Positions 1 to 12,655 of a DNA stretch of 64,000 nt are shown here, piece by piece (the first letter of the stretch is position 1; every line of letters starts with the position of its first letter). The notes below the pieces were generated by a model. The model saw only the letters and a list, made by a program, of their open reading frames with translations. It had not been told where the DNA came from and did no database searches. Source of the DNA: Trichinella spiralis (Eukaryota > Nematoda > Enoplea > Trichinellida > Trichinellidae); contig CM012955.1 of the NCBI GenBank assembly GCA_000181795.3, positions 14,121,284-14,185,283 of the forward strand, read 5' to 3'. The position numbers and the translations under genes are program-made.

Positions 1-1540
1 TCGCGAAAACGGTAAATTACTAGAAATCCAATAGACTCGATATCAGATATGTCTCATGTGCATAAATAGGCAGACATTGCTGCCCTTGAAAGAGATTTAC
101 TGATGCTCTATGTATTAAGATAGGCAGTAGACAACTTTATAGAGCATTTATTCTACAACTATTTGGAAGTTTCTAATGGAACTTTGCATGACTTTACCGG
201 TAATCATTGTGAATGTCAAAAAATTTCGAAAAAAGAACTTTCGCCAATTTTCGCAAAAACAACCAAGTCTATAACCTTAGAAATTTGCAATTGTTGAGAG
301 GAACATTGGAATCCAAAAATAGACTTTATGGGCAGCAATCGATCAGAAATTATTAGGGTTATACAACAGAGACATCCACGTCGTTATCGTTTGAGTAGTT
401 TTCGAGATATACGTTTAAACTTATAAAACTTCTTTATGTATTAAGACATGAATATTGCCAGAATTTTTATACAGAGGAGAGGGGCAACACCATTCAAATC
501 ACTTTCATGATCACAGAAATTGTTACCGTATAACCAGCCTTTAACGAGGATCATTTCCAGGCGAAAACGTCATTCACCTTAATACAACGTTTCTCGTCTT
601 TGTATGATACACCTGGCTATGTTTCATTAGATTATGCTGAATTTTCATATCTGTATCAGCAACAGATTGATATGATTTCTTCTGGATGATAATATGAAGA
701 TTGCCTTGAATGTCCCTTACACATTTTCAAACGACAGGGATCTATCGCCAACATTTTGATTGATGGCAACGTGCACTTCAGAGTAAAGCTAGAAAAGAGA
801 AGTTTGGATAACCTACAAACTGTGTGCAATGTAATCCTGAAATTGGGACCATTATGTTTGCACGATTTTCTACAAATGTAGATGAAGTAACTTGAAAGAA
901 AACCTACAACAATAAGCAAACAGCAAACTACTATGCAATTCTTCATCATAGACAGTAAAGGTAATATGATTGCAAACTCAACTCATCCCATTCAAAATCA
1001 ATCATTGCAACTCTAAACGAATAACTGAACGCTGAACAAGCAAATGAAAATTTGCATGAGGCTTCTTTCAAGAAAGCAAGAGACAAGTGTTTTGGTGATT
1101 TATTAGAAAAGCAATGAAACAAATTTAGAGTCCCATTATTCCAAAACTAGTAGACAGTTCCGGATGGTCCTTTGCATACAATTATCGATAATCAATGCAA
1201 ATATGTAAGAAGCAAAAAAAGTGGAAATTTTGAAAAAAGAAATTTTTGCTGTTTTTCGCAAAATAAGCAAGTCTATAGCCCATGAAATTTCACAAGTTTC
1301 AAAACAAACTTTAGACTCCCAAAATGGACTTTATGAGAATCAGTCTATTAGGCACGATTAAGCAAGTACAATAGACTTATACTCGTCGTTGCTTGTTTCA
1401 TAATGCTTGAGATATTGCTTTCAGGAAAAAATTCTTCCTGATGTATTGAAAAAAGCAAACCACCAAATTCAGAGGCCATTTATTGCACAACTATTTTGCA
1501 GTTTCCGATGAAGCTAAGTATGACACTTTGTACTCCCAGC
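1..1540. repeat. Decayed tandem repeat, unit about 330 bp
   Basis: No gene is visible. Diverged copies of one sequence recur. Segments near 110-200, 430-480, 1090-1180 and 1435-1530 share the order 'tgtattaaga..gcatttattctacaactatttggaagtttc'-like text, and the stretches at 225-330 and 1235-1330 both carry 'ttcgcaaaa..aagtctata' followed by 'gactttatg'. The spacing suggests a unit of roughly 330 bp, possibly a degraded satellite or the edge of a larger repeat. Divergence is high, so the boundaries are approximate. The call rests on eye alignment only. Confidence 0.4.
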
Positions 1541-4500
1541 ATTTCCAACGGAATCCATTAGATAATTGTTTTCCTAGTGCACCTGCCCTGTATCATGTTC
1601 TCTGATGACGGCCATGAACACAGCCTGTCTCCGCCGCATAACAACATAAGTGATGCAGATTATGGCGACAGTCAATGCAGTTCAAGCATTCAAGAGGGTG
1701 GTTTGCAACTAAGTGCCCTCAGCTAATCACGTAATGCTCCGCCAACACATCAAGCACTGATTTTTTCAGGTGCCCAATGAATCCATCTTCTCAGTATGCC
1801 ATTTCCAGATCCCCATCTGCTACGGCGTTTATTAAATTTCTGAGCGAAATCCCTTTTTCTTTGAAGCCTTCTGCCACAACGAGAAATATCGACTGTCCTG
1901 TAGTGTCTTTTTCCATATATCTGGCAAATTGTAACTGTTCGCTTAATTTCTCTTCTTTTACATCTCGAAGGTAAGCTAATAATGAAGATTCATTTTCTGA
2001 CAGAGTTGTTTCATACAGCTTTAATGAAAAATGTGCAGTCCTGAAAAACCATTGGCCAATTTATCAATCGTGCGTTGTCTCGTATGACTGCTTTAAAGGA
2101 TTTTCTTGATTATAACAGTTAATATCTTGTGCAACACTGTATACAGAACCTCACTAACAGGCGAGAATTAATTCTCTGCCAACAGTGTGTAGCTTTACGG
2201 ATTTGGTAAGCAGCAGAAAGATGTTATGAGAGGCTCTTGTTCCATCGCTTTTTTGCTGAGTCGCAGACGAAAACATGATTGATAAAGTTGACCGTACATA
2301 AAATTTCGCTCCACGTGATTGAAAATATGACAAATCGTTTTTTGCTTTGCCATGGTAAACTTTTCTCAAGTGCTATAATAATCTTGAAAGCTTCTCATTG
2401 CTTGATTGGAAAACAATTTTACACAAATTAGACACATTGGTAACTGCGATTTTCCAGGTGAAAGAATAGAGCTATACTTTACATATTCCAGTTATCATCC
2501 TGAAGCGTCCACTCCATGCGATCCATTGTTTATCAGCAGCCAGTTGTCGCTTTTCACCACTCCGAATCCACTTCGGGAATCCCTTCTCTGAAAATTCATA
2601 TAAATATGTTGTAAAGTTTAATGTATGTCATTCTTTTTTGACTTTTCTGTACCATATGATATTAAACAGATTTGAAATAGTTATTGTCTTCATAACATAG
2701 AAAATTCTTTTCGAAATCTTGATATTTGTTTGCTTTTCAGTTAATTGTAGCATCAATTGTGTTTAGCTATCTACCTGTTAGCGGCAGCTGAAGCCTGCTC
2801 ACATTGCTTAAGTTGTGCAAACAATGCCCACTAAGAAATCAATTGCTTGAGCTTGCTGTTGCAGCCCACGCTGTTCTGCCAAGATAGAATTTTGAGAAAT
2901 TGCATTCTGCAAATCGACCTAAATGACAAATAAAAACAAATGAAAATATTAAAATGCTATCACCAATAAAAACAAATGCATGCGTAAATTTCACTGCGTG
3001 AAGAGCATAAATATTGTATTAATTTTAATTCAAGTTTCATGGGATGTAAGTTTATGCTTATCTATGTATAACTAATAAATATCTGCTAAATGCTACAATT
3101 TCTGAAGACCAATTGCACAGAATGCAAGGCCCCGTCTGGCCACACATTTTTTGGTAACATTTCTGGTTCGTGCTTACTGTGCCTTCATCATTTATGTCTG
3201 TAAAGATGCTGAACGTGAAATGAAATGTTCAACAAAGCACCTGGCAAAGGTATAAATAATTTGTTAAAGTTAAACTACATTTCTATAAATATGCAGCCAC
3301 AAATTTTCAGTTAACTGAAAAAGTTACCAAATGCGTGATGAAATTGTTAAAATTAAATAACGCATCAAATGAATACTGATTAAATTGCAACAAGCGACAA
3401 CCGACTTCAATGGAGTTTGTCAACAGCTTGTTAACACAAATATAAACAAAAAAATGTTGTAAGACGTAACGTTAGTCAAGTGAATAAGCGCATTGCTATG
3501 ATAAAATGATATTCAGAAAACGCTGATTAGCATATTATTCAAATAACTCTCACCTCAGGAGAATTTCTGAAAATCAGAACACAATAAACCAACATGCGCA
3601 TTTTGAAGACAAACTTGAATGATAAAATGGTTTCATTTACTGCCAAAAATTTCATACTGAAAGCTCCACTGTGTTATAGCATAAACAATATGCGAACAAA
3701 ACGTACAAGATAATGTTTCCTGAAATTCTTTAAAGCATTCCAGTATTGCCTATCTTAACATTTACCGCATTAAAATTTGAAATTATTTTAAATTGTGATA
3801 GACATACTTTCAATAAACACCACCTACAACAGCACATGGAATTTAAAAGATTTTTAAAATAAATATTTGTTTCCAAAAATGACTTGGATAAATCAGTAAC
3901 TGTTGGAATAGATGTAGAAAGTTGACCGCATCGTTCATGGTGGCGTCTTTGATGTGATCTTTTCAATAAAAACGCTCTCGAAAAGAATTTTAAAGAGAAT
4001 AATTGAGAATGCACTAATTAATAGCAGTTTAATAAATATGCATAAAATACAGTTTTATTAATGTTTATAAAGTAATTTTCTATCAATCGACGGTAACGAA
4101 TATTAGTATCAATTTTGTTAAAAATTCGGTTCGGTTTATTACAACGGAGCGTGAAATAATGCTAAAAATAGTAAATTAATAATTACACCAACAGGAATAT
4201 TATATTTGATAATAGAGTGTTGAAAATATTCACTCAACAATATTTAGAAACAATAAAAACGGTTTTCCATAAGCCTGAAAATATTGTGCGAGTCGGTTAT
4301 TCTTCAGAGCATACGGTTAAAATGAATTATTCAGTGGATGATAATTTTACTTTGAAATACTTATCTTGCATTTCAAATTACATTTGAACTTGGAACAATG
4401 TTCAAATCACGATTAACATTATTGTTAATCACAGTTATTTGCTATATTGGCAACAATTAAGAAGTTACTTACTGATAAAAACATTCAATGCCAGTATGTA

Positions 4501-5280
4501 CTGCAATGTCAATCATTATTCTCCATTTTCATAGAGTAATATATTGAAAGTTTACCCAAGGGAATATTGAACTAATATTACATGTGTAATATGTCTTGCC
4601 AAATTTTCAAAAAGGCGTACAAGCCACAAACATTTTCAAGAATGAAAACTTGCTTAGAATCACATAATAGGACAGATGTTCATTGCATTTTAAATGTCTT
4701 GTCCCAGAGACTGTTGTGGCTGAGCTTTTTGATAGGATATGCATTTTGCATTTCTTCACAAGAAACACTTAATTAAGCTAGCGGCTTTTCTAGAAATCAA
4801 ATCTATAGGTCAACAGAATTGAGATTTTGTTTACTTTTCTTGAAGTTATATTCAATCAGATTCAACGTTACTCAACGTTATTTACCTAATAAGAAGTTCG
4901 TACGGAAAACATAACATTAAGCATCTAAGGAATATATCTATGGACTGCTCTCTGGACGCGAAAAGGAGAAAATATGAAGCAATGGCAAAGATAAGAAAGA
5001 GAAAATCACAAATTATTGATAAATGTAAATAAGGTAAAAATTAGAATAGTAAAATCATAGCAATTATTCAAAAGTTGTTGTTTTCTGTTATCATTATGAA
5101 GCGAGAATGTGAGTATTATAAATTGTAAAGGTTTTCAGTTGAAGCTTTGCGTCCAGTAGTTGAAAGCTAAATAGCCGAAATGTCTATGAAATGCGAAATA
5201 TTTCATATAAATGAGAATCGAGCAGCGGGATACTAGAAATGATATTAATTTCAGAAAGAAAACAATCTGTAAAACTCAAT
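1541..5280. other. AT-rich intergenic stretch, no convincing gene
   Basis: Only short ORFs without supporting splice structure or recognisable motifs are present. The one suggestive piece is minus-strand 2778-2920, which reads as Gln/Ala-rich, helix-like peptide in two different frames joined by possible splice sites. It is described as a finding and not called a gene. Around 1600-1740 a moderately GC-rich patch may be an old repeat fragment. Confidence 0.4.
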
Positions 5281-5299
5281 ATATATAGAAGTTAAATTC

Positions 5300-5590
5300 T
5301 ATCTACATCGGGCAGCAGGTTGTCCCCGTGCAAATTACCCTACCCAATAATCATGGGGTGGAGGGTTCGAATCTGCTAGCCACATGTAAAACATATGCCT
5401 GTAACAGCGCAATTCAGCACGCGCTTTCACAAGCTAATCATCTGCTATAACAAACCAATGCAATAATTGGTTGTTACGGACCTTATGGTCAGCTTCAGCA
5501 GTCAGCTGAGCAGTACAGTCCGTTGATCTTGGTCAATACCCAAGATGTGTCGATGGATTTACTGAATCCATTTTTTTATCTATCCGATTA
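5300..5590 (+). repeat. tRNA-derived SINE-like element
   Basis: A GC-richer island in AT-rich DNA carries a good B-box-like sequence (GGTTCGAATCT, about 5363-5373) with a plausible upstream A-box region beginning at the 'gggcagcaggttg' stretch near 5309. A non-tRNA body follows ('cctgtaacagcgcaattcagcacgcgc' region) and the copy ends near a poly-T run and 'atctatccg'. The tRNA-like head with an unrelated tail is the SINE layout. A cloverleaf does not form cleanly, so this is not called a working tRNA gene. Part of the body (5410-5445) loosely resembles text at 55080-55200 in the opposite orientation, so another copy may lie there. Confidence 0.5.
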
Positions 5591-7126
5591 TCAGAGATGC
5601 CAATAATTGGCTACATCTAATAGCTGGGAATTTTTTCCATTTGCAACCTACCTTTCTTATAATTTCATGACTAACTGTAACATGTTGAATTTCAAAAATC
5701 AGTTTGTCTATGATAGTAATATTAGCGTGACTAAATAATTATGTTTAGTTGAATATGAATTATGATGTTTCTAAATTTCATCCGTTATTAAAGTTCATAT
5801 ACACTAACTTTGTTCTATTGAAGTTTCCAAAAGAAATTGCAACGAATTGAATGTGAAGACGTGAAGTACTTTTCATGATTATGTTTATTTTCTGTGCAAA
5901 AATGCAATATTATATACTAGATGCAATAGTTATCAATGCAATTGCATTGGATTTATGAATTTATTTTTATTTTTTATTCAACAACGGTTTGCAATCAGAG
6001 TAGAAAATTGAAGACATTTTGCAATTAACTGTCGTCTGTACTTTACAATCTTAGGAAGAACATGTTTTTCCGGGTTTTAATTAATGTAAGTAGATAAAGT
6101 TAGATCAGCAAAATTTGAGCCTGTTTCGCAAGTATGCTGTCAAGTGTTCAAAAATCCATTTTACATTATCTCCGGCTCAGATTGTTAGAATCAATAAATA
6201 AATAATAGAACATGGAATATCATTTGATGAGCGTTGTTGAATTTAAATTTTTCATTTTTATATTTATACATTTGTAGCAGTACATACTGTGCTGAAATTA
6301 CAGGAGATATCAGTGGTTGATTAAAGACTGACTACTTGGCGTAAAAATGTGTGCTTGAACAGCATAACTTCCGCATGCATGATGCTTTGTTGTTATGAAA
6401 AATTTAAAAACAAATAATGACATTATCAGGAAAAGCAAATATCAGGAGAAGCGGTTGAGCTGTGAGCTGAAATTTAGGCTTTTTGCTACTAGTTAAATTT
6501 ATCCTTGCAATGCACCCTCCATTAATGATTCGATAGTAAAAAAGAAAACTGATCACCTGAATCTGCTCGAAGAATTAATTATTCTGGATGTCGCAAGTTG
6601 ATAAGCTTTCCGGCTTTTCATTTAGCTATCGAAGCGCTTATAACTTTCTGTGCAACCACTACAAATAATAAAGCAATGCAATTAATAATATTTCAATGCA
6701 ATTTATATTCCATTTTAAATGTAAAATACTTGCCATAGAAGAAACTTTGATTGAATAATCAATTATAAATTGATTCCAAATGTTGTGTGGATTTTGTTAA
6801 GTGTATTTTATTTGTATTTGCTGTCGATTCATATGAAAAGTATACGAGAAATACAAACAACTGACTGCATTGAAAATTGCTTGCTGCTTTCAAACAATTT
6901 TCAAAGAACAATTGCTATGAGCTATGAGAAAAACAAAGAGCTATTTTTTGTAACGTAGTGGTATTTTAATTGAAACTGAAATGGACATTTTAAAGTGTGC
7001 GTTCTGTTCAAATGCTAAATTATATACAAACAGAAATTTTTTTCAGTATCACTCATTAAATGCTTTTTGTTTCCTGCTTAACGCATTCGTCTGTCTCATA
7101 AACTATTTCAATTTATTAAGCAATTA

Positions 7127-7160
<34 letters not shown>

Positions 7161-7482
7161 ATCGGCGCGTACTAAGACAGTATGTAAAAATGTAAAAATT
7201 TACATACCGAAAAGAATTCTAAAAAAATTGAACTGCTGAAAGATGTTGAACACAGGAACGCAGATTTGTAAAACGATTATAAAAACTTTCTACAACAGCT
7301 TCAATTAATTTAACAATTCCAAAACTAAACCAACAACTAAACCGCACAACAGCTCAACTAGAAATCGTTGAAGAAGTATTTTTTTTCAAAATAGAAACTA
7401 AATAAATATTTTTTTTAAAAAGCTAAAGTTCTCTCAGTATATGATAATAATGTAAGCTACAGGTCGCGGTATTGTGGGTTTT
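5591..7482. other. AT-rich intergenic DNA with a TAA microsatellite
   Basis: No gene is seen. A simple (TAA)n tract of about ten units lies at 7127-7159. The segment just below 7482 is the 3' flank of the branching enzyme gene. Confidence 0.5.
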
Positions 7483-10400
7483 CTAAGACAAATCTGAATC
7501 TAAGGCCAGCACAAAACAACAACGGCTCGGCGCATACACGCAAAGATGATTCGCTCGATTAGCATACTCATGTGGAAATGTAAACCACTCGCAGCTGGAA
7601 TCCAAGCGCTGATGGCCACCAAATTCTTCAGCATCACTGTCCAATATCATTTTATATCTAAAAATGATGATTTTCACTGCAGATGCATCGAGAAAGAAAT
7701 GGAACAAAATTACAACTGCACAACTCCAATCCAATATACAATGGGATATGGAATAAATCACCAGCAAATAAATATAAATATGACAAAATTAATGCTCACT
7801 TTCCTGATTTGTTGACGCCAATTTTGTAATCTGTGTAACTTTTGTTGACATGAAAATTGAATACAAACAGCAAGTTGGCACGTTCAAAAGCAATAACCTT
7901 GTCCTGGTCGTGTTTCCACGATGTGTAAGCCTTCAAGTAAATAAATAATGACCGATGAGAACGTGCTTCGCGACCAAAATGGACAGTAAGAACTGCACAA
8001 CAAATTATGAAAAAAAAAGAAACCACTTTCCCACAAATCATCCCAAACACATATTAAACATAATATTATTAACAAAATGCAAAGCAGTCACTGACCGGAC
8101 CGGCGCTCAGCCAGTGATACTTCTCTTCGGCTAAATTCATCGCTCGATCCCAGTTGTTCAAAAATTTGTATCTCAACAATGGATCGTCCACTAAATTCCA
8201 CTGACGACGGCAATAATGGTAGCTGCTGTTGTTGCCTTGACGGGGAAAATCCAACCATTCGGGATGGCCGAATTCGTTGCCTGCAATGTGTTCTGCAATT
8301 ATTATCCTGAAACTGATCAACACGTACTGAAAATATGCAACCCATAAAATTCAGCCACCCTTCGCCACCCAGGCCATGAGTGATTAGACGAATCATTTTG
8401 TGCAAAGCAATACCACGGTCGATTGTGGAATTCAAAGGACACAACGTGGACATTTCAGTATACATCTCTGGTAAGCAACAACAAAACAGAAAATTCAAAA
8501 ATGCAAAAAAGAAAGAAAAAAAATCCCCCTCCCCTTCAACTTCACACCTTTATCCATCAGCCAAAAGGCGATGGTTTTGTCGCCGACCAAAGCTTGGTCG
8601 TGCGATTCAGCATAAGCGATATTTTTTTCCCCATATCGACGATTTTCCAGCGTAAACACGAGATCTCCCATGTTCCAATCTTCATCTCGGTAATGTTTCA
8701 ACAGCTTTATCCACTTGTCCGGTATTGCCATTGCTAGTCTGTAGTCAAATCCTTGACCGCCCTCTTCCACTGGACGACAAAGCGCCGGCATGCCACTGAC
8801 TTCCTGAAATCACATTGCCGCTCTTGATTTTTATTAATCGATCTACACACAACCCAACCACCGAACACTCCCATACCTCGGCAATGGTAACAACCGACGG
8901 ATAGAACTTGTGAAGCATATAATTGGCTGTCGTCAAATACAACAACGATTCTGTGTCAACGGACAGTCCAAAATATTCATCATAATGACCAGAAAATCCC
9001 GAACCTAAATGAAGCACGATAAACATTTTCCACGCACAAAAACAAAGTAATAACATCCTGAATTCACCTAAACCGTGCGAGTGGTATATCATCGACGTGA
9101 CACCGTCGAAGCGAAAGCCGTCAAAATGATACTCTTCTATCCACCAGCGCAAATTGGACAACAAAAAACGCAACGTTTCTCGCCTTGAATAATAAAACAA
9201 ATTAATTGTTTTCTTCTCCAATATGCAAATTATACTCTGAATAATTAAACAGCCGACTGTCCCATACAGTATGATATCCTCGGTAGTTGTCGTGAAAATA
9301 GCATCCATTTGTTCCATCCCACTGATTTAGTCCGTCGGCTGTATTCTTCGACGCATGACTGTGTACAATATCCAACAAAACAAAAATACCTAATTCGTGT
9401 GCCTTATCGACCAGAAATTTCAAATCACACGGTGTACCGTAGCGGCTGATTTCAAAATAAATCAAATTTTTTAAAAACCAAATTTTCTACACAATCAATC
9501 ATCATACCTAGAAGCAGCAAAGAAATTTGTAACTTGATAACCAAAGCTAGCGTAGTAAGCATGCTCCATTACCGCCATAACTTGAATTGCATTATAACCT
9601 GAACAAATGAAGCGATGAAATACGCTGCGAATTGCAAAAATGCTGTTTTTGAAAAACATGCATATATACCTTGCTTTACTATTCTAGGTATGATGTTGTT
9701 TGTAAAATACACATAACTAGCTACTTTTCCTTCTGGAGAAGAAATTCCAATATGGCATTCGTAAATGCGAAGTGCTACTGGTTTTTCAGGCTTGTTATAG
9801 AGAAACTTGTACTTTTGCGGTGGATTATAAAACACATGATGATAAACAATAGAATCCGAAGGGCAGCAGACGTAGGTTGCCCAGGGCGAAATTTTGTCAC
9901 AAAATCCACCATCCTTGGCAACCATTATCTTCATTAAAATAAATCAACATTAATATAATGCACAAACTGTCCAAAAACAATTCATTCACTTTCAAAACTG
10001 ATTTGTGTGGAATAGGGCATGAACCATCCGCATTTGGCGGAATGTACAATTCCCATTTTCCAAAATCCTTACGATCGTAAGGATGCGCAGTACGATCCCA
10101 ATTGTCTAAAAAACAAATTTTACTTCAAATAAAAAATTAAATTTATACAAATCAACTTACTGAAGTCACCAATCAGAAAAAGACCGTCCGCTCCGGGAGC
10201 CCATTCCTGACAGAATACTCCATTTTCGGGTGTCACAACAACACCAAATTTTTCATAGCCTCGCGAAAACTTATCCAAACCGCCTTCTTCTTTGTTAATT
10301 TGCATGACCAGTCGCTTGAATTCGCCATATCTGCAAACAGCAAAAATTCACACACGCGCACAATGCAAAACATTTCACTTTATAAAATAGTGTGGAAATT

Positions 10401-10924
10401 ATATTTTAGTTTAGGGAAAAATAATTTATGCCACTCCATAATCAAGTAACAATGACAATTTGTCATAATGCTCGCAATAAACGCCGCTTAATACCAATTA
10501 AACTACTACTTATTATCTTCTAAGCAAAAAGCATCATATTAACAACAATGCACTGCAAAAATATATACATGTAAACACTTGTAACATAAATGCTCAACAA
10601 TAATCGAATTCAATAAAAGATACTAAATTAAATTTAAATTATTCAATTTAAAAACTGACAACAATTCATTTTAAATCCCAAATCTTCTACTAAACAAACA
10701 TGCATTTTTTAAAATTAAATTATAAGCTATTTTTCATTTCATTTTAGATTTTGTTCGTATCATAATCTCGAGCAGCGGCATTAATGAAAATTTTAGCAAG
10801 AATATAGCATTAATGTGCATGCACGAAAGAAAATTTGTCACCTGCGGCAAATTTCATTCTCATAGTTTTTCAAATAACCGTCAAGTTGCAGCAAATTATT
10901 GAGGAACGGAGGGCGATCACTCAT
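7483..10924 (-). CDS. GBE1: 1,4-alpha-glucan (glycogen) branching enzyme
   Basis: Cytosolic enzyme that cuts alpha-1,4 glucan chains and rejoins them as alpha-1,6 branches during glycogen synthesis. Thirteen exons read 10924-10842, 10330-10161, 10105-9990, 9928-9670, 9598-9508, 9445-9236, 9183-9068, 9004-8877, 8803-8548, 8467-8342, 8280-8096, 7930-7800 and 7657-7483. All introns are GT-AG and all phases fit, giving 681 aa, close to the roughly 700 aa of animal GBE1. An N-terminal CBM48 region ([15 protein letters not shown]) precedes the GH13 barrel. Visible catalytic residues are Asp336 in [11 protein letters not shown] (nucleophile), Glu391 in [11 protein letters not shown] (acid/base, split by an intron) and Asp460 in SHDQALVGD. 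The C-terminal all-beta domain ends with FGGHQRLD and VYAPSR. No internal stop or missing motif, so the gene looks intact. Confidence 0.97.
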
Positions 10925-12016
10925 GATCTAAAGTTTGTTTTCACGTAGCAGTTATTATACGCGTTACAATCAAACATTTAAGAATAAAAAAAACAATGAT
11001 CGAACATATTCAACAGAAATTGAAAACGTAATGAGAATAATATAAATCATAAGTGGAAAATATTATAACATACTTGGCACGCACACATTTATATGTGCAT
11101 AAAATAAATTACAAACGAGTATAAAACTAAAGCTTCGAATGCAAACTGCACAAAGTAAGCAACCTCAGGAACGACAATTCAGTAAATCAACAAAGTTGCT
11201 TTTATTAGCATTTATTCTTACAGTATAACAAAACACAGGTACGATGATTTTGTTTTGAAAAACAAATCCAACCACAAAATCTGTTTTAATATATAAATTG
11301 ATACAATTTTTCAAAAAATAATAATTTTAATTTCAAGTTTAATTAAATATAATATTTCAAAAAACTTTCTGTCAATTGAACAATTCAAATAATGAAGGTG
11401 TTCAATGAATATAGATGCACAAGGCCACCGTGCGGCAACATGCAGATAATCTTGGCAATCAGACAGATGTTGTTAAACTGATCTAGTGATTTGTGTTTCA
11501 TTATTTAGTTTTGCTACTTTATTGCTCTTTTTGAACGTTTGTGCTTGGAATATTTTTATTCATTTACGCTGCTATTGAGAGTTTTCTTGTTCAAGTTGTC
11601 GGTCGTTCTTCACGTTGTTTGCTGTTTATCGTCTGTCTAACGTCGTGCTTACATGATACAATTTTATAATTTTTAATTTAGTTTATTTACATAGCACATT
11701 TTTTTTCTCTAGTCAAGTCAAATATTTGTATATTTTCATATTCTATTAACATTTCAAAATATGTTTTTGTTGTTTTCTTTTTTGGATTAACAAAATGAAG
11801 TTGAAATATATAGCTGAAACAGCGCGCCAAGTTGAACCAGAACGAAATTATTTTATAATTATGATTTTATTGCAATCAGATATGATCCATATTATAATAT
11901 AAATTTTTAAAACAGATAGATAGTTGAACAAACAATAACAAAATGTAGATAGCGTCGTTTAACAGTTATAGTTAAGAATAAATGTTATGGATATGTTATA
12001 GCACATGCGGCCATCG
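10925..12016. other. Intergenic, 5' flank of branching enzyme gene
   Basis: AT-rich with no ORF or repeat I can name. The part next to 10924 should hold the GBE promoter and 5' UTR, but no clear TATA or CCAAT element stands out. Confidence 0.4.
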
Positions 12017-12254
12017 TTATCGAGTTATGACAATGTCGATGTTTTCCACCTCGCTCAAACCACGCAAACATCCGCAGTATTCTGGAATTTTGCCAATTTC
12101 CGCGAAGATTGCATTGAAACCCTGAAAAACAAGTGAGAAAATGGAATAAGTGAAGCAAAGAAGAACAACACTGGTTGATTCAATTTGCAAATGTGACAAT
12201 TACTTCGCACAAGGAAGAGAAAGCGTCTCCGATACTCGAAAACACAGATCCCAT
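12017..12254 (-). CDS. Putative 51-aa myristoylated small protein, two exons
   Basis: Two minus-strand exons join in phase 0: ATG at 12254 to donor GAA|GTAATT at 12204, then acceptor TTTTTCAG|GG at 12121 to a TAA at 12017. The exon begins upstream at an acceptor near 12291 (CATTTCAG), so 5' UTR is also spliced. The product starts MGSVFSSIGDAF, which fits the N-myristoylation pattern (Gly2, Ser6), and a CGC cysteine motif follows in the middle. It ends ...ENIDIVITR. I do not recognise a family. It lies only 0.4 kb downstream of the CABIT gene on the same strand. The second exon could instead be an alternative 3' exon of that gene, because GAA|GTGTAA at its stop is also phase 0. Evidence is splice logic and the start motif only. 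Confidence 0.45.
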
Positions 12255-12655
12255 CACGACAGAACCACTCGTCAGTACGCAAAAGAACAAACTGAAATGC
12301 TTTTAATTTCAGCAGTCCTTAATAACAAGCACGAAATGGTTATTGTTTAAAGTCTTTTAAAGTTTAAGTTTAGTTTAAACTTTAAGTTCAAAGTGATAAA
12401 TGTCCACTTTTTAATGTAGATCAATTGCAATGATGTTTTCGATTGAATTTTTATTTTAAAAAAATTTCCTGTAATACAGCGGAGATTGTGTCGCAATTTT
12501 TATAAAAATGTGGGTAAATACGGAGTAAAAAAGACACAGTGATAATTCCCAAAACTGATAAATGATTGTGCGAATAAAAATGAGAAGAAGAATATATAAT
12601 ATTAGATTACTTTTTTGAATGATCATTGAAATTTTCGTTTTCCCTTTTCACCAAA

